Source of the DNA: Flavobacteriaceae bacterium PS02336
Lineage (GTDB): Bacteria; Bacteroidota; Bacteroidia; Flavobacteriales; Flavobacteriaceae
Length of the DNA stretch: 64,000 nt
Reading direction: 5' to 3'
Assembly (NCBI GenBank): GCA_029960065.1
Contig: JASCOF010000007.1
Location: forward strand, 186,001 to 250,000
Shown here: positions 41,730 through 51,922 of the stretch, piece by piece
Layout: each line of letters opens with the position of its first letter
How positions within the stretch are numbered: the stretch's first letter is position 1
Notes under the pieces: generated by a model
Seen by the model: the letters and a program-made list of their open reading frames with translations, nothing else
Told to the model about the DNA's origin: nothing
Database searches by the model: none
Made by a program: the position numbers and the translations under genes

Positions 41730-44423
41730 TTATATTCCCATTTCTTGTTGCTTCAGAGGCAGTTTTATTGTAAATACAGCTCCTGCATAAGGTCTTCCAA
41801 TTGCGGTTATGGTTCCTCCGTGGCGTTCTACTATTTTTTTACAAAGCGATAATCCTAAACCTGTCCCTTCATAAACATCTTTAGAATTAAGTCTTGTAAA
41901 AGTTTCGAATATCTGTGCAGACTGCTCATTCTCAAAACCAATTCCATTATCTTCAACAGTAATCAGTGTAATTACTTTTTGATTCTCCACTATTATCTTT
42001 GATGATATTGTAATTTTTGGAGGCACTCCATTTTTGGCAAATTTAATAGAATTATTGATCAAATTATAAAAAAGCTGATACAACAATACCAATGCGCCTT
42101 CTAGTTTTGGAAGATCGTTATAATGAATTTCTCCTTTTGTGTTCTGTAAAGAAACTTCCAAATCTGTCTCAATATTTTTTAAAACATCATTAAGATCAAC
42201 CAAAGTTGCTTTCTGAAGATTGGCGTTAATTTTAGAATACATCAATACGCCGTCGATCATATTAAACATACGATCTGCAGCGACATGTATTCTGCCAATA
42301 AATCTTGCTGCCGACTCATCCAAGTTTCCTTCAAGATGTTCCTCCAACCTGCTGGTAAAGGTTTTGATTTTTCTTACCGGTTCTTTTAAATCGTGAGAAG
42401 CAACATGGGCAAACTGCTGTAAATCTTCATTAGAACGCTGCAATTCTTTGGTTCTATCAGCAACGAGACTTTCTAATTTCTCGGTAATAGTTTTTTGTTC
42501 ATGTATATCTGTACATGTCCCAAACCATCTTACAATAACTCCAGTTTTGTCTCGTATAGGAACCGCTTTGCTTAAAAACCAGCGGTACTGGCCTGTATTT
42601 TTATTTTCTAGTCGAAATTCGAGCTGATAACTCGTCCCATTTTGAACACTTATATACCAAGTTTCCAAAACAGGCAATACATCATCGCGATGCAGCATTG
42701 GAACCCAGCTTTCGTCTCCAAATTTTTCTTCATCTAATCCCGTATATTCGTACCAGCGTTTATTAAAATAATCTACATAACCGTCTGGTTTAGCTGTCCA
42801 AATTACCTGAGGTACTAAATCTGCAAGCTGACGAAATTTTTCCTCGCTGTCTTTAATAATTTGCTGTACCTCTTTTTGAGAAGTAATATCACCCGCTGCA
42901 CCAAACCACTCAATAATATTATTTTGATCGTCTACTATTGGTATTGCTCTTGAAAATGTCCAGCCTAAAGTACCATTTGGTCTTAAGGCTCGATGTTCCA
43001 TCTCGAATATTTTCTTATTTGAAATAGCATCAGCAATAAGTCTTAAGGCTTTTGGCTGATCTTCTATATAAATAAACTTATCGATCCAGTTAAAAATTGG
43101 TTCGCCTTCCTCAGAAAGTAAATCCACTCCTTCCAGATTACGCATTATGGTCCAATCAGCATTCATTCGAAAAACAAAATCGGACGAAGCATTAACCAGA
43201 ACACGGAAACGATTTTCGCTTTCCTCCATTTTTTTACGTGCCACGACCTGTTCTGTAACATCGACTGCTACCTGAATCATTCCTGTTATTTTACCGCTTT
43301 CAATTAAAGGACGATAAGCAAGATTATAATAGTAATCACGCATTACTCCTGTCCTATTGTGCTGCACTAAAACTTCACTTTGATCAAAAGGAATTCCTTC
43401 ATTATAAACATTTTGAACCTGAGTCCAAACATACTGTCCTTTTAATTCAGGCAGAACGTCTATCAATGGCATTCCAACAATTTCTTCTCCGCGCCCAATC
43501 ATGGCGAGCATATGTTTATTGATTTGCTTAATAACCAGATCGTCTCCCATCAATACTAATGTTGGAGACGGCGTTTGGTCAATCATCGATTTTAAAGTTG
43601 CCTCGCTTTCTTCAATTTTTTTTGTTGCTAAAAACTGCTGTTCTTGTGCTTGTTTTATCTCTGTAATATCGCGTGTAGTTCCTGCAACAGCTTCTACTTC
43701 GCCTTCTTCATTAAAAACAGGTGCAAAAATATAGTCGTAAATTCTAGTGCCTAATTCGGCATGCGGAAAAGAGACTGTGCCTCGAATTGTTTTCTTGGAA
43801 GCAACTACTTCGTCAATTTCCCTTTCATGCATTGCGGCATGCCATTCTTCATATCCATTATCTCTCAATCCTTTTCCTATGGCATCTTCCGCAGATTTTC
43901 CCCACATCGAAAGGAGTGCTTTATTGGCATAAGTAAATTTATACGAAAGATCAAAAACATATACCAGATCTGGAGTTGTATTGGTAATCGAATGGTAAAA
44001 TCTGGTTTGTTTTTCTGCCGTTTGTAAAGCTTTTTTTAAAGCCAGTTCTTTCTTTTTTCTTTTTGTAACGTCTTCTGTAGTAACAATCAATAATCCGCCT
44101 TGTTTAACGATTACAAATCTGAACCAATATTTCAAACCATCTGCAAGAAATCTAGATTCAAAATCAGATGTTATACCCGTCTGGACAACAGCTATAACTC
44201 TTTCAAGAATTCCGTTATCTTTTATTTCCGGAAAAATTTCTGTGTAAAGCCTTTCTTTATAATTTAAATCGCTCAGCTGCTTTAAAGCATAAGAATTTAG
44301 AAACAATATTGAAAAATCATTTACTTCTCCTTCATTATTATAAATAGGTTTGATTACGGCAATACCATTGGCTATTGAGTCAAAAATGGTTTGAAATAAA
44401 TCTTGGTTTTCTGTTAACTCCAT
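41730..44423 (-). CDS. multi-PAS sensor histidine kinase (soluble)
   Basis: 897 aa with no TM segment. Five PAS/PAC units fill the first ~640 residues. PAC-type ends are visible as TTEDVTKRKKKE, AGTTRDITEIKQAQ, VAVDVTEQVVARKK, AAGDITSQKEVQ and GTCTDIHEQKT. A coiled coil follows, then a HisKA domain with VASHDLKEPVRKIKTF (phospho-acceptor His) near 675. The HATPase_c domain has NLINNSIKF, DNGIGF and GTGLGLSLCKK. It probably senses a cytoplasmic cue. Partner REC gene lies directly downstream. Confidence 0.93.
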   Translation of the reverse strand: MELTENQDLFQTIFDSIANGIAVIKPIYNNEGEVNDFSILFLNSYALKQLSDLNYKERLYTEIFPEIKDNGILERVIAVVQTGITSDFESRFLADGLKYWFRFVIVKQGGLLIVTTEDVTKRKKKELALKKALQTAEKQTRFYHSITNTTPDLVYVFDLSYKFTYANKALLSMWGKSAEDAIGKGLRDNGYEEWHAAMHEREIDEVVASKKTIRGTVSFPHAELGTRIYDYIFAPVFNEEGEVEAVAGTTRDITEIKQAQEQQFLATKKIEESEATLKSMIDQTPSPTLVLMGDDLVIKQINKHMLAMIGRGEEIVGMPLIDVLPELKGQYVWTQVQNVYNEGIPFDQSEVLVQHNRTGVMRDYYYNLAYRPLIESGKITGMIQVAVDVTEQVVARKKMEESENRFRVLVNASSDFVFRMNADWTIMRNLEGVDLLSEEGEPIFNWIDKFIYIEDQPKALRLIADAISNKKIFEMEHRALRPNGTLGWTFSRAIPIVDDQNNIIEWFGAAGDITSQKEVQQIIKDSEEKFRQLADLVPQVIWTAKPDGYVDYFNKRWYEYTGLDEEKFGDESWVPMLHRDDVLPVLETWYISVQNGTSYQLEFRLENKNTGQYRWFLSKAVPIRDKTGVIVRWFGTCTDIHEQKTITEKLESLVADRTKELQRSNEDLQQFAHVASHDLKEPVRKIKTFTSRLEEHLEGNLDESAARFIGRIHVAADRMFNMIDGVLMYSKINANLQKATLVDLNDVLKNIETDLEVSLQNTKGEIHYNDLPKLEGALVLLYQLFYNLINNSIKFAKNGVPPKITISSKIIVENQKVITLITVEDNGIGFENEQSAQIFETFTRLNSKDVYEGTGLGLSLCKKIVERHGGTITAIGRPYAGAVFTIKLPLKQQEMGI

Positions 44424-44622
44424 TGTTTCACTTAATGTATACCGTTAGTTTTAATCACCTAGCAAAACGTCATGACTTTTTATTTCAATTGTTTCAGATA
44501 GTGAAATAGAGACACTCACTTGTTTTTGTAAAAGCTAATATAATTAATTTTATTACATGAATAAATTATTTACTACTAGATTCAAAACCATAATTGGGAT
44601 TCAATTTTGTTATAAAAGCTGA

Positions 44623-45402
44623 TTATTTTTGAGGAAGCAGCGCATCTAAATCTGATAAAGTGTAAAACTTAAGATCATTTAGTTTCATGTATTTACAGAT
44701 AAACTCTAAAGTCTCAATTTTAGTCTGATAATTCTCTGTTACCTCTTTAACAGTTTTATGACTGCACAAAATCAATATTTTGTTGTGTTTTTTAGCATAA
44801 TCCAATAATTCTAAGAGATATGGAATACTAAAATGAATATGACTGTTGTCAATATCAAAAGCAAAAACAATTTTTGAATTATTAAAATAACTATCTTGTT
44901 TTTCTGGCATTTCACCTCCAAATGCCCTTCCTCTAATGATATTAAATTTTTCTGACAAAGCTTTATCCAATTCCTGAGATCTTTCGCCGTAGGGGTATGC
45001 GAAAGAAGTAACTTTAAAACCTTTCTTTTTCATGGAAACAATCATCGGGTTTATTTCTTGTTCCATATAAGATTCTATTCCGTTTTGCTGCACAAATTTT
45101 ACTGCATTGTAATGATGGTATCCATGGCCTGCAATTTCGTGTCCATACTTTTGCATTTGGAGAAGCTTTTTAATTTCCGGCGCTCCAATAGAATCTATTC
45201 TGCAGACATTAAAAGTAGCTCTCCAATTGTATTTTTTTAAAACACTATCGGCTTCAGCCCATTCATCGACATAAGCATCATCAAAAGATAAAATTACTCC
45301 CGCTTTATAAGGTTTTGATTTTGGTTTTTCCTTTTTCGTTTCGCAGGAAAAAAAGGTTAAGAACATTAAAAACAACATTGCCTTGATAAAAAATATCTTC
45401 AT
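44623..45402 (-). CDS. polysaccharide deacetylase-family lipoprotein (NodB fold)
   Basis: From the ATG at 45402 it is 259 aa; the longer frame from 45513 adds a basic leader before the signal peptide and is rejected. Lipobox MFLTFFSC (Cys20 or near). NodB metal-site motifs: ILSFDDAY (Asp-Asp), IAGHGYHHY (HxxxH type), FAYPYGER (loop). The late motif ILCSHKTV carries the third His. The enzyme type is clear (N- or O-deacetylase of a glycan), the target glycan is not. Confidence 0.87.
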   Translation of the reverse strand: MKIFFIKAMLFLMFLTFFSCETKKEKPKSKPYKAGVILSFDDAYVDEWAEADSVLKKYNWRATFNVCRIDSIGAPEIKKLLQMQKYGHEIAGHGYHHYNAVKFVQQNGIESYMEQEINPMIVSMKKKGFKVTSFAYPYGERSQELDKALSEKFNIIRGRAFGGEMPEKQDSYFNNSKIVFAFDIDNSHIHFSIPYLLELLDYAKKHNKILILCSHKTVKEVTENYQTKIETLEFICKYMKLNDLKFYTLSDLDALLPQK

Positions 45403-45619
45403 AAAGTGCTTAATTAAAATGAAACTTGAAATGTACTTTTGCAGCATAGAACATCTCAAATATAAAAACTTTTGAGATCTTTTACCGGCACTTTTCCATT
45501 TAATTAAGAACAATAATTCATTCTATTTTTTTCTCTTAAATAATAGACTTTTAATTACTTTTATCACCTTAAATGATCATTTGCTTTTATCATATTTCAT
45601 TTAGCAACACTATTCATCT

Positions 45620-46312
45620 ATGAATAAAGTATTATTAGTAGAAGACGACCCAAGAGTTGCTTCTTTTATTTTAAGAGGTCTTGAGGAACATCTTTATCAA
45701 GTTAAAGCTGTTTCTAAAGGCTTTGACGCAATTAATGCAGTAACCGAAAATGATTTTGATATTATCATTCTCGATATTATGCTTCCTGATATTACCGGTT
45801 TTGAGGTTTGTGAAGTTTTAAGAAACAGAAAAATAATAGTTCCAATACTTATTCTTAGTGCACTAGACACACCGCAGGAAAAGATTAAAGGATTACAAGC
45901 CGGAGCAGATGATTATTTGGCAAAACCTTTTCTTTTTGAAGAACTTTTGGCTAGAATTAATGCGCAGCTTCGTCGAGCGGAATTCAGCAGCGGTATTATA
46001 GATTTTCAGTCTTATTCTGGAATCGAAATCAATATGAAAGAACAAAGCGCTTCAAGAGATGGAAAAGAATTAAATCTTTCTTCAAGAGAGCTTAAGCTTT
46101 TGATTTTCTTTATGAAAAACAGAGAAAAAGCGCTTTCCAGAATTGCAATTGCAGAAGCTGTTTGGAATCTCGATTTGGATATGAACACTAATACTGTTGA
46201 TGTCTATATAAACTATTTAAGAAATAAAGTAGACAAAAACTTTTCTGAACCGTTAATTCATACTGTAAAAGGAACTGGGTATATGCTAAAAAAGAAGTCT
46301 CATGAATCTTAA
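45620..46312 (+). CDS. OmpR-family response regulator
   Basis: 230 aa. Receiver with acidic pocket VEDDP (Asp9-10), phospho-acceptor Asp52 in ILDIML, Lys near 101 in LAKPF. The OmpR winged HTH (about 130-226) has LSSRELKLLIFFMKN and NTVDVYINYLRNKVD. Overlaps the kinase gene by 11 bases, a strong operon sign. Confidence 0.95.
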   Translation: MNKVLLVEDDPRVASFILRGLEEHLYQVKAVSKGFDAINAVTENDFDIIILDIMLPDITGFEVCEVLRNRKIIVPILILSALDTPQEKIKGLQAGADDYLAKPFLFEELLARINAQLRRAEFSSGIIDFQSYSGIEINMKEQSASRDGKELNLSSRELKLLIFFMKNREKALSRIAIAEAVWNLDLDMNTNTVDVYINYLRNKVDKNFSEPLIHTVKGTGYMLKKKSHES

Positions 46313-47669
46313 GAATAAATTAGCGGTAAATTCTACACTGCTGTTTGCTTTTATTGTCGGACTTGTTTTGATTGGATCTTTTTTACTTTTTAAAAACCAT
46401 CGAAAGGATCTTTATTATGAAAGATTGGAAGACAGCGCCTTAATTACTGCCTTTTTCTACTTTGAAAAAGATGAAATTAGTAAAGTTGACAGCGTTAGTT
46501 ATGAGGAAATAGAAACACAGTACAATAAAATAACCAACCAGTCCATTAGAATTTATAATGCAAAAACAAAAAAAATATATTTGCATGATGATGTCCCGCT
46601 TAAATTAAGTGACCGAGAATTAAAGGCCATTGCAAAAGATCGAATATTATATTTCACAAAAGACACTCGCCAGTTTACAGGTCTGTATTACAAAGACAAT
46701 CAAGGAGATTTTATTATTGTTGTCTCAGGAGTTGATGATGTGGGAAATCTACAAATCGAAAGGCTGGCTATTGTATTTATAATCTTTTATCTGGCAGGAA
46801 TTGCACTTAATTATCTTCTAGGAAGATTTTTATCAAGGCAAACTTTTAGACCTTTTGAAGATGTTATTTCAAAAGTAAATACGATTACGACAGAAAATCT
46901 TCATTCGAGACTTGAAATGCCCACAGCCAGTGGAAAAGACGAGATAAAAGAACTTATCACTACTTTTAATTATCTTTTAGAAAGGCTGGAAAGCGGTGTT
47001 ACTATTCAGAAAAATTTCATTAAAAACACCTCTCATGAACTAAAAACACCTCTTACTATTATTATTGGTGATATCGAAGTTGCATTACAGCATTCAAGAA
47101 CTAACGAACAATATGAAGAGATTCTAAAATCTCTTAGAAAAGATACACTTCATTTAAAATATACTTTAGACGGATTACTTATTCTTTCCGGGCTCGAACT
47201 TACAGAACAGCATCAAATGGAAAACATTAGAATTGATGAAATTTTGTGGAGTATACTTGAAAAGAAAGCAATAGAATATCCAAAGGTCAGAGTAAATCTG
47301 AATTTGGATTCCATTATAAATAATGAAGATTTATTATCTGTAAATGCTAACAGACACATGATTTTTATTGCACTTTATAATATTATAGACAATGCGATTA
47401 AATTTTCTTTTCCTTTACCAGTTAGTGTTACTGCATTAGAACATAAAGGAAAACTGCTTCTAGAAATTAGAGATCAAGGAACAGGAATCGATAAAAAAGA
47501 CATCGAATCTATTTTTGATTTATTTTTTAGAAGTGATCGTACCAGACATATTCAAGGACAAGGATTGGGCCTTTTTATTACTATGCAGATATTAAAACGT
47601 CATAATATTACTTTAACCGTAGATTCTGAGGTTGAAAAAGGCACTGTTTTTTCTCTTCTATTTTCTTAA
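46302..47669 (+). CDS. membrane sensor histidine kinase
   Basis: 455 aa. TM1 at about 12-30, TM2 at about 155-174, with a ~120-residue periplasmic sensor between. A HAMP-like linker follows, then HisKA with phospho-acceptor His245 in KNTSHELKTPLT. HATPase_c: NIIDNAIKF, RDQGTGID, GQGLGLFIT. Cognate to the OmpR regulator by 11-base overlap. About 300 bases before the large Oar-like TonB receptor, which it may control. Confidence 0.95.
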   Translation: MNLKNKLAVNSTLLFAFIVGLVLIGSFLLFKNHRKDLYYERLEDSALITAFFYFEKDEISKVDSVSYEEIETQYNKITNQSIRIYNAKTKKIYLHDDVPLKLSDRELKAIAKDRILYFTKDTRQFTGLYYKDNQGDFIIVVSGVDDVGNLQIERLAIVFIIFYLAGIALNYLLGRFLSRQTFRPFEDVISKVNTITTENLHSRLEMPTASGKDEIKELITTFNYLLERLESGVTIQKNFIKNTSHELKTPLTIIIGDIEVALQHSRTNEQYEEILKSLRKDTLHLKYTLDGLLILSGLELTEQHQMENIRIDEILWSILEKKAIEYPKVRVNLNLDSIINNEDLLSVNANRHMIFIALYNIIDNAIKFSFPLPVSVTALEHKGKLLLEIRDQGTGIDKKDIESIFDLFFRSDRTRHIQGQGLGLFITMQILKRHNITLTVDSEVEKGTVFSLLFS

Positions 47670-47969
47670 ACTTCTAGATAAAAACCAGCACTTTTTTATT
47701 CTTTTAAAATTTTGTTTTTTACGTTTGATAACACTGGCTTAATACTCTAATCTATCTCTAATCTACTTTAAATCTAAGTCTAATCCCTTATTTAATACAC
47801 TTTAACATAAAGTTGTTGATTTTAAAGCTATAGCCGTTTATTTATAAAATAACATCTTGGTTATCTTAATTTAACAAAGAATTGTTTTTTGATTTTTCGT
47901 TAACATTAGCCTTAAATCGAATCGAAGTAAAGAGATTTTATTTGTCGTGAATAAAAACTAATAAACAAC
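47670..47969 (+). other. leader region of the large TonB receptor gene
   Basis: 300 bases without a gene. AT-rich. It contains near-repeats CTCTAATCTATCTCTAATCTAC around 47756 (TCTAATCT-type words repeated four times). I see no strong hairpin and no good TAnnTTTG box here. Confidence 0.4.
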
Positions 47970-50900
47970 ATGACAAAACTAAGACTCTTTTTTTCGGCTT
48001 TAATGCTCCTTACTATAGGAAACATTTTTGCCCAAATTACAACCTCCTCTTTATCAGCCAGAGTTAACGATGGAACAAGCCCGCTTGATGGTGCTGAAGT
48101 AACTTTAACTCATTTGCCTACCAATGCTGTTTACAAAGCTGTGACAGACAAACAAGGACGCTTTAGCTTCGAAAACTTAAATGCCGGCGGTCCTTACGAA
48201 TTAGAAATCAAAAGTTCATCTACAAAAGATTATTCAAATGCACAAATTCATTTAGCATTAGGCGACAATGATTTACCAACAATTGCAGTAAGCAAATCAG
48301 ATAATAATGTACTGGAAGAGGTAGTGATCACAAGTTCTAAACCTTCTTCTAAAAATAATGGTACCAATATTAGCGAAAAACAAGTAAACGGACTTCCATT
48401 AATCAACCGCGGAATTCAAGATGTTACTAAATTGGTTCCTCAAAGTTCCAACAACTCTTTTGCAGGAACCAATTTCAGATATAATAACGTAACTATTGAC
48501 GGTTCTATAAACAATGATGCTATTGGTTTCAGCCCCTCTTTAGGAGGACAATCAGGAACTTCTGGTATGCCTGGAAGCAGCACGCGTTCTAACTCTATCA
48601 GTCTAGATGCAATTCAGGATATTCAGGTTTACATTGCTCCCTATGATATTAAATTAGGTAACTTTTTAGGAGGAAGCGTAAATGCTGTAACAAGAAGCGG
48701 TACAAATACGGTGACTGGATCTATTTACAGCTACGGAAGAAGTGCAGCTATTACGGGTCCTAACAATGCTGGTGATGGTTCTAAAATGCCAAGCGCTTTT
48801 GGAGATTATCAAATCGGATTTAGAGTGGGACTTCCAATTGTAAAAGACAAATTGTTCTTCTTTACCAATATGGAATATGCAGAAAGAACAGATCCTATTT
48901 TTTATAATGCAGGACAAACCGATGCAAACGGAAAATTAACTTCTTTAGTGGATAACGCTACAGCAGAACAAATTTCTAATTTCGTTAAAACCAACTACGG
49001 GTTCGATCCAGGAACTTATGGTGCATACAATAACTTCTCTAAAAGCCAGAAATTCTTCAATAAATTAGATTGGAAAATTAATGACAAACACTCTCTTTCA
49101 TTACGAAATAATACGGTTATTTCTCAAGCAACAAATCTAGAGCGTGATGCCGCAAACTTTAGATTTTCAGGAATGGACTTTACACAGAAAAATCAAGCCA
49201 TCAGTACTGTTTTAGAATTAAAAAGCCATTTTAACAGCCAGTGGTCAAACTCGTTCATTGCAAGTTATTCAGCAATAAAAGATTATCGTGATCCAAAATC
49301 AAACAATGTTATGTTTCCTCAGGCAGAAATTGGTTACAATGGCGGAACTATTTTCTTAGGAAATGATCGTGAAGCAACGGTTTTCAATATGAAACAAAAT
49401 ACAACTGAAATCACTGATAACCTAACTTACAAAACAGGAAACCATACTTTATTGTTTGGAACGCACAACGAATTCTACGATATTAACTACGGATTTGTAA
49501 ATGCTCTTAACGGAAGAATCTCTTATAAATCTCTAGCGGATTTCTACAATAAATTACCAACCAGAGTACGCGGTACTTATCCGTTTGATGGTTCTTCAAG
49601 AGATGAAATTTTTAATAATCCTTATGCACAATTTAATGTAAACCTTTACAGTGCTTATGTACAGGATGAAATTAGAATTGGAAGCAAATTAAAAGTGACT
49701 CCAGGTGTTAGAGTTGATTATACAGATATGCCGACTAAACCAAAATTAAGTGCACAGGTTCAAAATTCTCCTGCAGATCCAAATTATGGTACAACTTATA
49801 CTTATACACCATTAAGCCAAATCAAAAACAACTTTTTTGGTACCGCTTTAGTTTCTCCAAGAATCGGATTTACATATAACGTTGACGAAGATAAAACTCT
49901 TGTTTTAAGAGGTGGATCTGGAGTATTTACTGGTAGAGTTCCTTTTGCATGGTTAGGATATGCATATTATAATGACGGTGTAGGTTACGGAAGTTACGAC
50001 AAAAACAACCTTACAGCAGCGCAAGTTGCTGCAGCTGGCGATCCTCTAACTCAAAACGGATTAAATGGATATCACGATGCAACTCCAAAAGTTCAAGCCG
50101 ATTTAATTGATAATAAATTTAAAATGCCAGCTGTTTTAAGAAACTCGCTTGCAATAGACAAAATCATCAACGGATATAAATTTACGACTGAAGGAATGTA
50201 CACAAAAGTAATTCGTGATTTAGAATTTCAGCAGGTAAATAAAACGGATAACCCAACTTATTTCTCTTACGATACAAATCATCAGATGCCAATTTATGCA
50301 GCCAATATCAATTCAGCTTTTTCAAATGCTTATTTATTGTCAAATACAAACAAAGGATACCGTTACAGCATCACTGAAATGATTTCAAAAACTTATGATT
50401 TTGGTCTTAACTTTATGGTCGCTTACACATATGGAGATTCTAAAGACGTTACAAACGGAATTCGTAACTCTATGGAAAGTAACTTCCAAATGAACCAGTC
50501 GTTGACTCCAAATGATCCTCAATTGGCAACTTCAAACTTCAACATCAAACACAGAATTGTATCTAATGTTGGATATGCTGTAAAACTGGCTGATAATAAT
50601 ACTTTCTCTGCGAATGTTTATTTCAATGCACAATCAGGAAATCCATTTTCTTGGGGATTTGTAAACTCTACCATTGCAGGAACAGGACAAGCAGCAGGAT
50701 TAGCTTATATCTTTAAAGATGCTGCTGAAGCGGCAAAATATATCGGAGTGAATGCTGCGGGAGTTCCTTCAGCAACAGCTGCACAGCAAGTGGCAGATTA
50801 CGAAGCATTCATTAATGGAAATGATTATTTAAAAAGCAGAAGAGGAACATTCACGCAGAGAAATGGTGATACAACTCCATGGAACATTCAAGCTGATTTA

Positions 50901-51185
50901 AAATTAATGGACGAAATTAAAGTGACTAAAGTAGGAACTTTCCAAATTTCATTCAGCATGGCAAATATTGGAAACCTTATCAATAAAGATTGGGGAAGAA
51001 GTTATTTTGTTCCAAATACTTATAATTCAACAGCAAGTATTGGTTTAACTAAATCAGGAAACTTAGGCGGAGTTGCAACAGGCGATCCAACTTACACGTT
51101 CCAAAAACCAACTGCTACACCTTATACCATAGATCAGTTCGCTTCAAGATTCCAAGGACAGCTTGGTTTAAGATACTCGTTCTAA
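47970..51185 (+). CDS. large Oar-like TonB-dependent receptor
   Basis: 1071 aa. Signal peptide 1-21. Carboxypeptidase-regulatory-like N-domain (about 25-110, VNDGTSPLDGAEVTLTHLP). Plug (about 115-240) with RYNNVTIDGSINNDAIGF and ISLDAIQDIQVYIAPYDIKLGNFLGG (in pieces), ending VTRSGTN. The barrel covers 240-1071 with terminal LGLRYSF. This plan matches Myxococcus Oar-like receptors, which are linked to surface adhesion or protein uptake. No SusD partner. Preceded by a two-component system. Confidence 0.9.
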   Translation: MTKLRLFFSALMLLTIGNIFAQITTSSLSARVNDGTSPLDGAEVTLTHLPTNAVYKAVTDKQGRFSFENLNAGGPYELEIKSSSTKDYSNAQIHLALGDNDLPTIAVSKSDNNVLEEVVITSSKPSSKNNGTNISEKQVNGLPLINRGIQDVTKLVPQSSNNSFAGTNFRYNNVTIDGSINNDAIGFSPSLGGQSGTSGMPGSSTRSNSISLDAIQDIQVYIAPYDIKLGNFLGGSVNAVTRSGTNTVTGSIYSYGRSAAITGPNNAGDGSKMPSAFGDYQIGFRVGLPIVKDKLFFFTNMEYAERTDPIFYNAGQTDANGKLTSLVDNATAEQISNFVKTNYGFDPGTYGAYNNFSKSQKFFNKLDWKINDKHSLSLRNNTVISQATNLERDAANFRFSGMDFTQKNQAISTVLELKSHFNSQWSNSFIASYSAIKDYRDPKSNNVMFPQAEIGYNGGTIFLGNDREATVFNMKQNTTEITDNLTYKTGNHTLLFGTHNEFYDINYGFVNALNGRISYKSLADFYNKLPTRVRGTYPFDGSSRDEIFNNPYAQFNVNLYSAYVQDEIRIGSKLKVTPGVRVDYTDMPTKPKLSAQVQNSPADPNYGTTYTYTPLSQIKNNFFGTALVSPRIGFTYNVDEDKTLVLRGGSGVFTGRVPFAWLGYAYYNDGVGYGSYDKNNLTAAQVAAAGDPLTQNGLNGYHDATPKVQADLIDNKFKMPAVLRNSLAIDKIINGYKFTTEGMYTKVIRDLEFQQVNKTDNPTYFSYDTNHQMPIYAANINSAFSNAYLLSNTNKGYRYSITEMISKTYDFGLNFMVAYTYGDSKDVTNGIRNSMESNFQMNQSLTPNDPQLATSNFNIKHRIVSNVGYAVKLADNNTFSANVYFNAQSGNPFSWGFVNSTIAGTGQAAGLAYIFKDAAEAAKYIGVNAAGVPSATAAQQVADYEAFINGNDYLKSRRGTFTQRNGDTTPWNIQADLKLMDEIKVTKVGTFQISFSMANIGNLINKDWGRSYFVPNTYNSTASIGLTKSGNLGGVATGDPTYTFQKPTATPYTIDQFASRFQGQLGLRYSF

Positions 51186-51211
51186 AGATTGTTTGTGTTT
51201 ATTTTTTGATT

Positions 51212-51249
51212 ATCTCCCAGTTATCCTTTAAATAACTGGGAGATTTTTC
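51212..51249 (+). terminator. terminator after the large TonB receptor
   Basis: A 13-bp stem ATCTCCCAGTTAT/ATAACTGGGAGAT followed by T-run. Confidence 0.9.
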
Positions 51250-51252
51250 ATT

Positions 51253-51336
51253 ATTCTATATTCTACATTCTACATTCTATATTCTACATTCTATATTCTA
51301 CATTCTTTCATCTTTCATCTTTCATCTTTCACTCTT
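51253..51336. repeat. heptamer tandem repeat
   Basis: Twelve 7-base units in line: ATTCTAT/ATTCTAC (seven), ATTCTTT, three CATCTTT and CACTCTT. The last units run into the 3' end of the minus-strand cupin gene, whose stop lies at 51322-51324. Confidence 0.9.
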
Positions 51337-51798
51337 CACCCCATCCAATAAAACCGCCAACTGAATACAAGGCAGATCAGAACGGTTGCTCCACGCATGA
51401 TTGGTTCCTCTTTGAATTACAATATCGCCGGCCTGCAGTAAAGTTTCTTCTTCCTCTACAATTAGATAAATTTCACCCGCCAGAATCACGATATAATCCA
51501 AAGTATCCGTCTGATGCATTAACGGATGAGGCTGGCCTTCTGGGGCTTTAATTCCTAAATCTTTATCGGGCGGAATTTGTACATAACGAAAGTAACTTCC
51601 GTTTTTTGGTGTATTTGGAAAAGCAGTATTTTCGATTTTCTTTTCTTCAAATTTTGCTGGAGTACTGTCTGTTGACCAAATATCTGAAATAATTAATCCA
51701 GGAAAATGTTCCGAAACATTGGTTACTATCTCATCTTGTTCAATTATTGATTTTCCATTTCGTAAACCTGTTACGATTCTTCTTGGAATTGTTCTCAT
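51322..51798 (-). CDS. cupin-domain protein
   Basis: 158 aa single-domain cupin. HPLMHQTDTLDYIVILAGEIYL carries the first cupin motif (visible: HQTDTLDYIVILAGE). The second motif is GDIVIQRGTNHAW. The His residues could bind a metal. The gene's 3' end lies in a heptamer repeat, so its C-terminus (LLDGVKSER) may vary between strains. It lies 124 bases downstream of the PLP enzyme gene on the same strand, but a hairpin terminator stands between. Confidence 0.82.
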   Translation of the reverse strand: MRTIPRRIVTGLRNGKSIIEQDEIVTNVSEHFPGLIISDIWSTDSTPAKFEEKKIENTAFPNTPKNGSYFRYVQIPPDKDLGIKAPEGQPHPLMHQTDTLDYIVILAGEIYLIVEEEETLLQAGDIVIQRGTNHAWSNRSDLPCIQLAVLLDGVKSER

Positions 51799-51884
51799 AT
51801 TTTAATTTGTAATTTTCAGAAACCTGACAGGTTTTAAAAACCTTTGAGCTTTAATTTATATATTATAAACTATTAAAAAGTAAA

Positions 51885-51916
51885 AAACCTAACAGATTTT
51901 GAAACCCGTTAGGTTT
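51885..51916 (-). terminator. terminator after the PLP enzyme gene
   Basis: Stem AAACCTAAC/GTTAGGTTT, A-rich on the left, thus a U-rich tail on the minus strand. Confidence 0.75.
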
Positions 51917-51922
51917 AACTAA

